64,000 bases of DNA. Source: Membranipora membranacea (Eukaryota; Bryozoa; Gymnolaemata; Cheilostomatida; Membraniporidae). Position numbers and translations under genes: made by a program. Below are positions 12,209-22,891 of this stretch, piece after piece. Within the stretch, counting starts at the first letter, position 1. The number at the start of each line of letters is the position of its first letter. The stretch spans positions 21,750,025-21,814,024 of the forward strand of contig OU612070.1 of NCBI GenBank assembly GCA_914767715.1, in the 5' to 3' direction. Below the pieces are notes generated by a model. That model worked only from the letters and a program-made list of their open reading frames with translations, was not told where the DNA came from and ran no database searches.

Positions 12209-12347
12209 TAACATGAATACTTACTATAGCCATCCATACTATCACATGAATACTTACTATAGCCATCCATACTATAACATGAATACTTACTATAGCCATC
12301 CATACTATAACATGAATACTTACTATAGCCATCCACACTATGACTAT
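12209..12347. repeat. 33-bp minisatellite, array 2
   Basis: About four tandem copies of the same 33-bp unit as the array at 9624-9792, in the same orientation (CATGAATACTTACTATAGCC, then ATCCATACTATAA). Sharing of one unit between two sites 2.4 kb apart points to dispersal of the array or to loss of the sequence once joining them. Confidence 0.9.
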
Positions 12348-12988
12348 ACTGATAGTCTTCAGTACTTTGTATAGTATAGAAGGATCGTTCAGATGTCTCT
12401 CCTCGGCTGACGGAGTACCACCTTCTCCTCCCTCATTAAACTCAAATTTTTCTTTCGATGACGACATGCTGCTGTCGTGAAATGTCCTGAAATTAAACAG
12501 AGAATAGATTCCCTGAGTCCTAGACTGCAGCACTTAATCTGACTGTGTATGTGTATTAAAAGATCAAAACACAACCAGGGATAGGTGGCCAGGTCGTACA
12601 ATATCTCACATTACATAATTTTCATGATATAAAACCTAAAATAGTACCATACTACGATGGAACACAGCTGCAAGTAATGAATTTTTGACACCTTCCCACG
12701 ATTTCATTTAGATCCTGTATTTGTCATATTTCATATACCGTAAGGTCGTATTGTAGACGTGTGGTTAATGTCCATGAGTGGTTAAAACTTAGTCAAGCAT
12801 ACCTGGTTATAATAAGGGCATTGTTTCCAAATTCTATAGGCAGGTGGCTAATGAGTGAACATACTGAGATACATTTACACACCATTGGCAATAATTAAGT
12901 AATTAGACAAACCATAGCTCTCAACTTTGACAATGACCTGAGTCACTCCTCAGCTCACTCCACAAGCTATTCTTAGCTTTCAAGTAAA

Positions 12989-13691
12989 CACAGAGTAAGG
13001 ATATACAGAGGGGACAGTTCAATGATAGTTATAGTGCCTGCGGTTTTTGATTCACTGGGGGAAAATTGTGCACAGCTGGATGCCAAAAACTCATTATCTC
13101 TATATGTTATAATGGCATTTTTCTTGCATACATCCCTACCTTTGATGGGCCATAATTCATTCTGTATTTATCCTAAAGACTGATTTCCAACTTTGTTGGA
13201 ATGTCCAACATTCAAGCTATACACCATATTGTTGTCATTTTATGCTAGGATTCATAGGCTAAGAGTAATCCAGGTTTTTAAAATGAGTTTTTTCATATAG
13301 ATTTACATGTGACAATTGATAGACGGCTGGTCATCAAAATTAGGAAATGTCCTTGCGTTGACCTAAGCCCCATGTAAATCTTCATGATAAAACTCATTTT
13401 AAAAGCCTGGATTACTCATAGCCTATGTATCCTAGCAAAAAATGACAACGATATGGTGTATAGCTTGAAGAATGGAAATTTCAGAAAAGTTGGAAATCAG
13501 TCTTTAGGATAAATACAGAATGAATTAAGACCTATCAAAGGTGGTTATGTCTGCATGACAAAACTCCACTGTAACTTATATATATTCTGAAATTGGCAGG
13601 TAGCCAAATTGATGAATGTCCCCCAGTGGATAAAAACCGCAGGCACTATAACGATCATTGAAGTGCCCCCTCTGTTTATCCTTACTCTGTG
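12989..13691. mobile_element. 0.7-kb foldback (palindromic) element
   Basis: A long inverted repeat. The left end CACAGAGTAAGGATA and the right end TATCCTTACTCTGTG are exact reverse complements. Arms of about 320 bp pair over most of their length, for example TATAGTGCCTGCGG with CCGCAGGCACTATA and TACAGAATGAATT with AATTCATTCTGTA. The central spacer around 13,300-13,380 is short. The flanks share AAGTAA, a possible imperfect target duplication. There is no open frame. The superfamily is not assigned. Confidence 0.8.
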
Positions 13692-14495
13692 AAGTAATTA
13701 TCTACACATGCCTAGGGCATAACGCATGACATACTTAGACAGATATAGGGCGGGCTGAGAAGACAGACCACGCTGACCCTGACTTACGGATAGACCTACT
13801 GTGCACAGATCCTACATAATATATCTGGTAATTATTTGTGAACACTCAGCCTTATTTCTGATGGATATAAATCTAAGCTGGGCTAAGTTGAACCACCTTG
13901 CGATTGCTTTCAACTATCATACATACATACTAACTCAGTTGTAACAAGCTAGCAGCGACTAATATCTCTTATTTTTATTAGCATCCTCCAACCTTAGAAG
14001 AGACATATAAAACTGTTGAGCTCAATGTATTGAAAATGTCAATGTCAAGGTTGGTTGACTCATTACAGAACTATCTCAAATTATCATCAAATAATAAACG
14101 ATCTGACAAATAATTAGCCAATCAGGATTCTTCTTCTTCATCAGTCGATGCAATTTCATATTATTATGTCAGGCAGAAATTTATCATACTGTTTTGTTTT
14201 GAAGAAGTTAGTAGGACAGCTGTGGGCTTGGGTCAGGTCTGTGCAATGTGGTGGGAGGGCGTTAGCATGTAACATATAGTGTGCACATTTCTTGATCATT
14301 ATTTTGCCTGGGCAGCTAAATATTGTGGTTCAATGACAGTGGGCTTGCTGGTGTGACATGGCTAAAATCTTTGTTTTGTTTCCTAAATTAATCCAGGCCT
14401 GTTCACCAACAAGCCGCGTGGTTACAATACGCGGCCTTACGGTTCTGTGCGTAGAATGATGATGTGACATATGACATTGTATTCTTTGTTTTAAT
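13692..14495. other. No gene recognised
   Basis: Non-coding, AT-rich sequence between the foldback element and P-type copy B. I see no exon-like frame or repeat that I can place. Confidence 0.45.
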
Positions 14496-15678
14496 CATAA
14501 ACATATGAATACTCTAAATTACTGGCTTAGAGCGTCTTCTCTAATTCAGTGACGAAACGTCACTGCGCTATTCACTTTTTCACTGTAGCGCATAGGCCAG
14601 AAAAGGAGTTATGTCCCCATAAATGTAATGTAAGAATATAACACCCTGTTATTTCTAAATATGACCACTAAAACTTGGTACACCCAGTGAATTTTTTTAG
14701 AACATATAGCAATAAAGTATAAAATGTGATCAGTATAACGTGCAATCAAATATTGTCCGTGCAATAACAACTTACATTATAGCTGCTTCTGGCCTGAAGA
14801 ATTTGTATGAAAAATGGTGCATTGTAAATTTAAGGTTTTGCTCAGCATTTTCACTTAATTAACTGCATCTGATCTTTCCAACTGACAGACATGTAACCTT
14901 AAAATGGATAATACTGATGGTCCTGGCATGGTCGAATTTCAAATGTATTTTGTCAACTAAAAGGCTTAAAATCTGAGCTCAGAACACTGAGTCTTTGCTC
15001 TTCATATCGATTCTGTGATTTTGCATGATAATATAGTTGGAGATTAGCTACTTCTGGATCAATCTTACTGACATTTTAATCTAGCATAAGCTAAAAATTT
15101 TGGTCTTAGATTGACATGGTATTCCTACACATCCCTCCCTGATACACATGTATGGCCATGTATCAATCTGTGTAAAAATCAACAAATTATAAGCAGTGGA
15201 ATATTTCAATAGCATTGAGGGTTTATAATCTCACATATGGCCTAGATGTCTAGTGTTTCCCCAACATTTGGTGGGTATTCCTCTTAAGACTTTATTTTTG
15301 AAGAAAATTAACTGGTAGAACAACAGGTCTCTCCATCGCACAGGAAATAAGATTTGATAAAATACCACAATTTAACTCACCTTGTGAGAATAATCCCCTG
15401 GCTTGCGACAAGACATGAATAAAATATATTGATAGGGATAAGAAATTGAACTATTATCAGGGATGATTTAAATGAAGCCCAGACTGGCCCAACCAATCCA
15501 AAGAAAAACTCCAAATTTAGCAAGATTCTTATCGATTCAAATAATGGCCCAGCAACTGGCCCAATCAATCACATAAATATTGAGTTTAATGCGCATGCTG
15601 TAGAGAAAATAAAAGTTGCTCAGACTGGCCAAATCAATCGATAATTTAGTGGCTGTATATTTACCGAGACTAATCCTA

Positions 15679-16097
15679 TCAGACATGGCTGAGTATAGGG
15701 AGGCGGGTCATTTTGGACCAAATAAGAGTGTTTGCATCCGTTTTCAAAACGGCCTCATGATGAGCGCGGATCCTTACATAACGATCGATTATTTCCCTCA
15801 CAACGCTGCTTGCATGCTCAGCACAACTGAATAATGAGAAATGGCCTGACTCTATAATCTTTGATAGACTGTGCAGCCGGGCAAGTTCTGGGAATTTAGG
15901 ACCCAAACCTGTTTTGAGCAATGATCTGATTACTCTCTCTGACAAAAGACAAACTCTCAAAACTGCTTCGGAAGGGGTTTTGAGTCCACCACGTTTCTTA
16001 AGTTTGATTAGTGTCGGCATGTCAACTTCCCTCGCTTTGGCCACATCCTCGACACAAAGGCTACAGCTTAGTTGCATCATTCTGGTTATGAAACCTC
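15679..16097 (-). pseudogene. P/THAP9-type transposase, last exon in copy B
   Basis: The frame is open from the acceptor (16098-16099) to TGA at 15679-15681. It encodes GGFITRMMQLSCSLC, then TLIKLKKRGGLKTPSEAV and the terminal stretch ending TRLPILSHV. It is closely similar to the exon at 7145-7563. The upstream GGFNNNP exon is missing from copy B; the sequence diverges from copy A at about 16,200. Confidence 0.75.
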
Positions 16098-16959
16098 CTA
16101 TCAGAGAAAGAATCATGTACCCATTGAGTAACTAATACTATATTTAATCTATTTATATATGTATTTGTGATCAACTGGCTCATTGATATTGACCTGTCTG
16201 CTTGTAGATCAAGCCTGAATTTCCACTGATTTTGCATGCTACTGCATAAAAATGTATGGAGTTTTGAAAAGCGCAGTGACATCTGTCATGAGGAATGCAT
16301 TAAATTAGGGAGGACCCTGTTCATGCTTCAATTAACCAGTAGTTACCAGTCTAAAGTATTTATATGTTTATGAGATTACCCCACAGCATGAAAACTTTCA
16401 TTAAAATTTAAATTTCGCATATTAAGTATTCATGAAAATATGCACAATATTACTTCCCTAATCAAGGAGTTAAAGTTAAGTCTATAACTCCTTGCCCTAA
16501 TCAAATTATAAGGTGTTTGGAAAGTTACCAATGATATTATAAATTGTGGATTTACAAAATCAATATTCATTAAAGATTCACTAGTAAGTTTTCCTATTCT
16601 TGGTCAGGTTGCTAAATTTAAATCAGTGAATATTTTCATCCTATGGGGGTTGTAGATATGGGTGTAGGGTGTGATTTGCAAATTCTGATTACCAGCAGCT
16701 GGACTCAAATGGCTCTCTGTGGGTTCTGTTTAATACATTAGGAAGTCGCAGACAGAAGAAAAATCTTCTGCCTTTCGTACCTTAGAAAATTTGAATCAGA
16801 CGAAGCCGCACTCATGTTGCAGACTTAGGTCCCTGGACAACTTTGTAGATCTTGGCTCAATATAGACTATACATAGGTACAAACTGATTTGATACACAGC
16901 TTTTTAAATGTCCCTCCACCACCACCGTCCTCCGAGGGATCAAACTAGTGTTATAGATA

Positions 16960-17245
16960 TCATCGGTAAAGATCAAATAATCTGATGTGCCATACACTAC
17001 TACACAGCGGTCAAGGTGACTTGCTTGTGTTGCATCTGCAGTTTATATTTACTTTTGATGGCTGCTGAGATGTTTTTTTTTGAAGTTATGATTCTGATTG
17101 CTTTATTTTGTACTTTTTGTAATGTATCTGAATTTTTGGCTAAACCATCAAGGTACAATGATGAGCAGTATTCTACTATAGGTCTGATCAGTGATTTGTA
17201 AGTCTTCAATGAGTTTTCTACTGTCATGTATTTTTTCACCCAGTT
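16960..17245 (-). mobile_element. Non-LTR retrotransposon (LINE) fragment
   Basis: A minus-strand frame at 17000-17239 encodes YKSLIRPIVEYCSSLY, then LQKVQNKAIRIIT. This is the pattern just downstream of the reverse-transcriptase core in Jockey/RTE-like LINEs (Leu/Ile-x-x-Pro-x-x-x-Tyr ... Leu-Gln-x-x-Gln-x-x-Ala-x-Arg). It interrupts the terminal inverted region of P copy B, replacing what corresponds to about 5050-5210 of copy A. Only this short C-terminal piece is present. Confidence 0.65.
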
Positions 17246-17395
17246 TTAGTGGTAATATTTAGAAATAAGAAGGTTTTTTAGTCATACATTACATTTATGT
17301 GGAGATAACTCCTATTCTGACCTATGCACAACAGAGAAAAAGTGAATAGCGCAGTAACGTCGCGTCACTGAATTAGAGAAGACACTGAGCCTGTA

Positions 17396-18741
17396 TCAAA
17401 TAGCCAATAGTTTCCAGTCTAGAGTATTTATATGTTTATGTTTAGTGCAGTCTACAGCCTTGGAGGAGATAGAGACTTTCACATCATAGCAGGCTTTCGC
17501 GGGTCCAGTAGGGCTTGTCATGATCTCAGCTCTGGCCTCATAATCTCCCTAAAATATCAGAAAAGATATTATAATAATAATAATGAGTTTATTTATATAT
17601 CACCTAATGTAAGCCACAATGGGTACTTCTAAGCAGTTTTCCACTACATCATTGCCGCCCGGTCACTGGCTCCAAGCACTCTATAGCTAACCCTGACTAA
17701 TGAGAACCTACATCGCGTGAAGCGCTGGTACCCGTTGGAACCCCCTACCGAACTCAGCTTCTCAGGTAGCGCCAGTTGATCTGTGCAATGTGATGAAAGG
17801 GAACAATTCCATTACCACATCTTTTTTGTATAAAGCTTAAATCGTCTGAGACTCCCCGAATAAGTGCAAGACATCGAAGAGACAGTATGCAATTATTTGA
17901 ATATTTTATGAGATTTTTTACTGAGATTTTTTACTTTCATTTAAACACAATTAGCCTAGTTATAATACGGATAGACTTTTACGAAATGGCAATTAAGAAA
18001 CTTTGAAAAAAAGTTTTAAACATTATCAAAATACTATACTGAATGATTAAAAGTAGACTTACATCTGTGAGCCATGAGAGAAGACGAGGAATGTTGTCAA
18101 CTTTGTATTGTCCGGCAAAGTTGTCCAGGTTGAACTTGGTGAAGGGGCACTTGCAAGGAAGTGAATATTTCTGCATCTCAGCTGGGCAACTCACAAGATT
18201 CTTAGTGAGCTCACAAATATCATAGACACTAAAAGGAACATAAAGTTGTCAGAACGTGTTGAATGGCACAAATCCCATGTTGGTATGGGGATCTGGAAAG
18301 TTCGTAAGCGTCAAGCTTTCCGAAACTGTTGCCCTATTCCTCAATAGGAAGAAGTTAACTCTATACAAAATAAACATGAGCAATGATGAGTAAAAGAGAA
18401 GTGTCTGTTCTGCTTGGGTATTCGGCCCCAGGTGTGTCGAATATGTGACAACTGCAACATATCATTGATTAATTAATAATGAAACAAGATGACATCTTTT
18501 GTAAAAATAAGCTTCAGTATTCTCTTTGGGTGATCCCTTAATTGTCATAGGGGTCAAGAGGTCGCTGTCGGCTTACCATGATCCATAACCAGATATACAG
18601 GGGATGGTGTTCTTCTGTGTGCCGCCAAAGAATTTTTTTAATGATGGTTGCCTTTGACCTTGACATCAAGAGTTCCAGGAACGACAGGTGGGTATGGGCT
18701 TATGTTCACCTCCCTCAGGTTCAGCAATGAGTCGTCAGATC
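17396..18741 (-). pseudogene. GM2 activator-like gene, damaged, with transposon-derived C-terminus
   Basis: Resembles the GM2 ganglioside activator, a small lysosomal lipid-transfer protein with disulfide bonds. Three exons are seen: 18741-18577, 18228-18063 and 17548-17396. The first has NLREVNISPYPPVVPG (family: repeated Pro before Val-Pro-Gly) and ends in IPCISGYGSC. The second has VYDICELTKNLVSCPAEMQ, then LPCKCPF and LLSWLTD, the most diagnostic block. The third continues GDYEARAEIM and ends VSISSKAVDCTK, followed in frame by 14 codons and a TGA supplied by the end of P copy B (from 17440 down to 17396). Exon 18741-18577 has a 1-nt frameshift (a stop after VKGNHH) and seems shorter than the family there. 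A signal-peptide exon was not found. Most likely a decaying gene, unless the frameshift is a sequence error. Confidence 0.72.
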
Positions 18742-18912
18742 CTGAAACATAGAGCTTCAATTTACCTGATGAATTTATAGATTTTTTATATTTAAATTGC
18801 ATGTGGAGACAACTTCAAACTGCATCACCTACATAACGAAAGCAATAGTCTACAAAATATTTGTGAGCTTTGCATAAAAATTGAGACTGATTATGATGTT
18901 TGCATATTGTAG

Positions 18913-20003
18913 ATACCACGGTGGCACACCAAGAAATCTACCACCAGTAGCTGCAGCCTGGAGTACACTAACGGACATTGTAAGCACGTAGAGGCCAGCG
19001 GATCCAACGAGACAACCCACAATTCCCACGGATACAACCAAGGATACAGAACCAGACGCTACGCTGAATACAACCGTGGATACGGATACATCAAGGGGTA
19101 AATTTAATTATTATATATATACCCACAGATATAACTCATTTCCCATATTCTCATGTTTTCTGTCTTTGAAAATGATTTTAGAGGCACATGTCATTGCACA
19201 TTTTTGTTGAATGATTGTAGAAAAAAACTACATAAGTGGTGTGGCTGTGTCATAAAATCATTTAGCCAATTCCTGCTATAGGAAAGAGCAGACAACTTTA
19301 AGAGATGAAAAAATGGTAAAAATGGGTCATTTTTTGTTATTGGCTGTGTTAGACGCGGCTGTGTAGGCTTTAGATACCGGCAGCATGATTTAGACCCAAT
19401 CATTGTCCATTTCATTTTCCCGTAAGCTATAGTTTGTTTTGTCAATTTCATATTTTATATAGATATGGACAGCCAGCCAGAAGATTCAACTCCAACGTAC
19501 ACAGATACGACTCTCATCATGGCCCATATGGATATCAGCATACCGTATATGGACATGGTGGATATGCTCACAAGAACAACTACAACCACGGATATAACAA
19601 CGGACACAGATACAACAACGGACACAGATACAACAGCTACAACAACGGACACAGGAGCGGACACGGATACATCCGCGGATACCCCCAGAGATCTCATTGA
19701 GAAAACAGTGAGTTCTAGATTTAAAATAACAATTCTACCTCAAATTTAACTAAGATCGTTGTTGCTCGATAGCATATTTTTCGAATGAGAATCAATGCCG
19801 ATTATACACTGTTATGTTGTCAATCAATATGGCTATAATGTAATCAATATGTATCCATTGCATGAAAATGTATCTAAGATGGGGTCATTGAATCAATGTT
19901 CTTTGTACTCTGGAAGCTGTTTCGTGGTCCAACGTCTAAAATTTTTCTCGATACACCATCCTTGTCTTTTTTCTGATTTTCAGCCCACGGAAAGAAGTGG
20001 TGA
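18913..20003 (+). pseudogene. Broken copy of His/Gly/Tyr/Asn-rich secreted protein gene
   Basis: Three exon-like blocks (18913-19097, 19463-19707 and 19984-20003) match exons 2-4 of the minus-strand gene at 27520-28957, in the same order and with the same splice sites (acceptors AG before ATAC and ATATGG; donor A/GTGAGT). Block 1 lacks 1 nt near its start (GGTGGCAC where the intact gene has GGTGGTCAC), shifting the frame. Block 2 has TCTCAT followed by TGA where the intact gene has GGA. The signal-peptide exon is absent. An AATAAA follows at about 20,125. It is therefore an inactive inverted paralogue, or at best one needing correction of two lesions. Confidence 0.82.
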
Positions 20004-20517
20004 ACATCCTCCTAATCGCTACTGGAACAATGATGTCACAGACTTAACATCCAGATCTGTCATCTTTATTCAGTGATCAAAACTATATTACTCAATTGTG
20101 ATTTTTATATTTTCTGCATCAAATAAAATTTGAAAAAAACTCCACAAAATTTGAGCGATTCATTGTAAGGTGTTCCCTTGGTATATCATCCACGACTGAG
20201 CTCCCCTCCCCTGCTGCCACCCATTGCTGCCGTCCACTGAAAACAGAACAAAATTCACATTAATGAAAAATCACAAAGAAAGGCAATGCAACAGGTGTGC
20301 AACTTTGCACAGGCAAAAGCTAACAACAATTTTAACATGTTTAGCCTTATACTGATTTTACAAGCCAATTTACTTTCCGTTGCAGCATAAATATATCTTA
20401 CAATGCATGATTTAGCAGCACTTTTTGTTCCTTTGCAAGCATGGTGATTCATGGTGACTTTGACCAATCAAGACCTCACAGGTCTCAACCATATATGTAT
20501 ATATATATATATATATC

Positions 20518-20602
20518 ACTTTATGATATATACTAGCCTGACTTGACAAGCTTCCCTCCCCCAACAAAGATTGTTTAGACAGGCTAATATATCATAAAGT
20601 GA
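20518..20602. repeat. Hairpin MITE, TAGCCTG...CAGGCTA family
   Basis: An inverted repeat: CACTTTATGATATATACTAG then CCTGACTTGACAAGC on the left, mirrored by TTTAGACAGGCTAATATATC and ATAAAGTG on the right. A TA dinucleotide run precedes it at about 20,494-20,514. Related hairpins are at 37448-37499, 43923-43961 and 53186-53238. Confidence 0.7.
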
Positions 20603-20603
20603 T

Positions 20604-21294
20604 ATATACAATCTTCCGGTGATAACTCTTTCTGCCCAGTGTCTTGTCTCAAAATCAACAAAATCAAGATCAAAGGGCTGATTGCATTCATATAAGTTCA
20701 ACTATAATAGAAATACATTATGAGTAATGATGACACAATCTCATGGCTGCTGGTGATGTTTGATGAAGGCACTACGTGACGTAACACATAAAGTTGCACA
20801 ATTACTTGAAATTTATTTCGATAATGTTACAGATTTTCAAGGTTCTGATCTGTAAATCAAATATCTCACCTCAGTCTTCAGAGACCAACTGGCTCTCAGT
20901 GACAAAATTCAGACTGTAGTTTATAATATAGTTTTATTTCATACGGAAGCACTAGTCAATAAAAAAAGCAAAGGTAGTATTCTTCCATCAGAGGTTAAGC
21001 ATTTAGAGAAATAAAGCAAGAATGTCCTTCAAATTTCATTGGTGGTTACACTCCTGGCATCAAGATGTGCGCCACCAGGATAAATAGAACAACATGTCAA
21101 CCTGATCTTATCTGCTTAAATCTGAGCTGAGATAAATGCTGACTGTCATTATGTTATGCTGGTCGATGAGTCTGTCATGAGATCATGCTGATTACTTGGA
21201 CTGACAAGCAAAGATCGTCAATATACGGGTGTCATTGTGAATAATATTGTATGTAAGATTTCGCTTTATTATTCATTTCACTTCTGGCATCAGG
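20604..21294. other. Intergenic, upstream of the cysteine-rich protein gene
   Basis: I see no gene. It is presumably the 5' flank of the gene starting at 21295. I found no clear TATA box at the expected distance, although TTTATTATTCATTT occurs about 25 bp before the ATG. Confidence 0.4.
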
Positions 21295-22773
21295 ATGATC
21301 AAGTTTGCTGTTCTGTTACTCTGCACTTTATTGGCATCATGTGTCGCTGAAGGCCGGTGGCCTACGGTATGAGAATACATAAAAGTTGTTCTAGTATTTA
21401 TCAAACATTTAATTTGAATAAAAAGAGTAATACTCATAATTAGGAGTTAATTTGCAGTTTAGTTTCAATTACTCGTTATAAATTAAACATCGCTTGTAGA
21501 ACTCATGTCTATGATGTATATAGATATAAGTACGCAGTCAAAAAAAATAAATTGAACCACATATATTCAGTTTCTTGCTATGATTATTTGGGTGTCGTCC
21601 AGTTGAGGATTGTCCATTAAGCTAATACATTTTGGAAGAGGAAAATCTCTGAAACACTGAATTAATTGAATAATTAATTAGACAGTGAATGAATGTCTAA
21701 CTTAATTGCTTTTGGTTGTAGATGGATTGCAATAGTGCTGCTGACTGTAAAGCCAATCAATGCTGCGTTCACATGGATAACTTCATGATAGTTAGCAAGA
21801 GAGGTAAGTTCTAGAGTCTGCTGCGCCTTCTAATAACTGATTGAGACACGAGCAGGTAACTATATGGATGCAGCTACTACTAGTCAAAGAGCCTGGGCTC
21901 TTGGTTGAGTCACTCTTCTGTTTACACAACTAAAAACTGAGACAAATATATCTTTCATATAGTAGGGCCTATTTTCATGTTTCTGCCATTGTATTTTCAC
22001 GATAAGTAAATTGTGCCCTCATTTATTTATACCTTCAAATTACAACATTTATCACAAATTTTTCAGATTTGATGCAGCCGATGATCGACATAATGACTGG
22101 ACTCTGTACTGATTACGTAGCTAAAGGAGAGAGCTGTCACTATCAGGGATGGACTGGCTGTGGATGTCAACCAGGTATGTGTGGTACAACCAGGGAGAAT
22201 GGTTGCAGCAGTACTGACACTGGTACTGGTACACAGTAGGACTGGTACTGACACTGGTACTGGTACTGGCACTGACACTGGTACTGATTGAAGTGATACC
22301 AATATACAGCGAACTATAAACAACACAAATTAATCAACAACATAGGGAGTAAATCACAACCACCAAAAAGGTTGTAAATCCTGCAAGATAGGCTGAATTG
22401 TAAATGTTTGTGTTATTGTTACATTGCAGTAGATCGATTCATATATTTGTGATATTTCACTAGTAGTAGAGTTCAGAGACAAGGCAGTAGGGGCCTCTGA
22501 CCTAACCAATGTGTTTGCTCTGATTGGTGGGTGGGGTTCTTCTCTCAACCAACCAATTAGAGCCAAAACATTGGCTACCTCAGATCGTGGTTAAAATTTG
22601 ATTCCTTAGAATGTTCCTACTATATTCATTGTTCACCTATTTCAGGAACCGAGTGTATATATCACCCGCCAACTCCACCAATCCTAAAAGCACCTGTTCT
22701 GAATACGCAGACAAGACCGAAGAGGCTGGTTTGGCTAAGACCTGGAGACTCATTCTGCGAGGCCACAGTGTAA
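21295..22773 (+). CDS. Small secreted cysteine-rich protein, prokineticin/astakine-like
   Basis: Four exons join in phase: 21295-21366, 21722-21803, 22067-22174 and 22646-22773 (stop TAA), giving 129 residues. Exon 1 is a signal peptide (MIKFAVLLLCTLLASCVAEG). The mature part has the spacing DC-x5-DC-x5-CC, then C-x8-C, then GCGC-x4-C, and a last Cys six residues before the end. This resembles the prokineticin/astakine and colipase/Dickkopf disulfide fold, in which such small proteins act as extracellular signals or lipase cofactors. The spacing between CC and the next Cys is longer than in prokineticins, and the AVIT start is absent. A possible dibasic site TRPKR lies in the tail. An AATAAA at 22886 follows. 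The function remains a guess; a secreted disulfide-rich protein is well supported. Confidence 0.75.
22213..22290. repeat. Hexamer microsatellite (ACTGGT/ACTGAC)
   Basis: Tandem ACTGAC and ACTGGT hexamers lie in the third intron of the cysteine-rich protein gene, shortly after its GTATGT donor. Confidence 0.8.
22496..22583. repeat. 88-bp hairpin MITE
   Basis: Ends TCTGACCTAACCAATGTG and, inverted, TCTGAGGTAGCCAATGTT. The arms pair through GCTCTGATTGG and GCTCTAATTGG. A second, diverged copy is at 24238-24335. Confidence 0.65.
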
Positions 22774-22885
22774 AAGTCATCGGCAAAAGTAAATCGACAC
22801 CTCCCACAACCTGACAAATAGACTATAGTATAAATAATAATGGTCAATTTCCATTTCATCTTGATTTGTTTCAATAACTTACTTC

Positions 22886-22891
22886 AATAAA
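22886..22891 (+). terminator. Poly(A) signal AATAAA
   Basis: AATAAA about 113 bp after the stop of the cysteine-rich protein gene. Confidence 0.55.

Larger units (their letters stand above)
14496..17440. mobile_element. P-type DNA transposon, copy B, inverted and rearranged
   Basis: The region is largely the reverse complement of copy A. Three P-type termini are visible: CATAAACATATGAATACT facing left at 14496, and ...AGTATTTATATGTTTATG facing right at both 16372 and 17440. So 14496-16372 has the form of a short complete element carrying the last transposase exon, while about 16508-17440 is a separate fragment matching the outer left part of copy A (without the hAT insertion). The two are joined by about 135 bp of unrelated sequence. 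The flanks (GTTTTAAT at left; AGATTACC or TTTAGTGC at right) do not form a target duplication, consistent with rearrangement after insertion. A LINE-like fragment sits inside at about 16,960-17,245. Confidence 0.78.

Noticed and set aside
12162-12601. Minus-strand frame over the second 33-bp array
   Set aside because: Same minisatellite artefact.
19455-19749. Alternative frames rich in Thr-Asp or Ser-Val in the low-complexity gene copy
   Set aside because: The splice phases and the intact paralogue show that the His/Gly/Tyr/Asn frame is the coding one.
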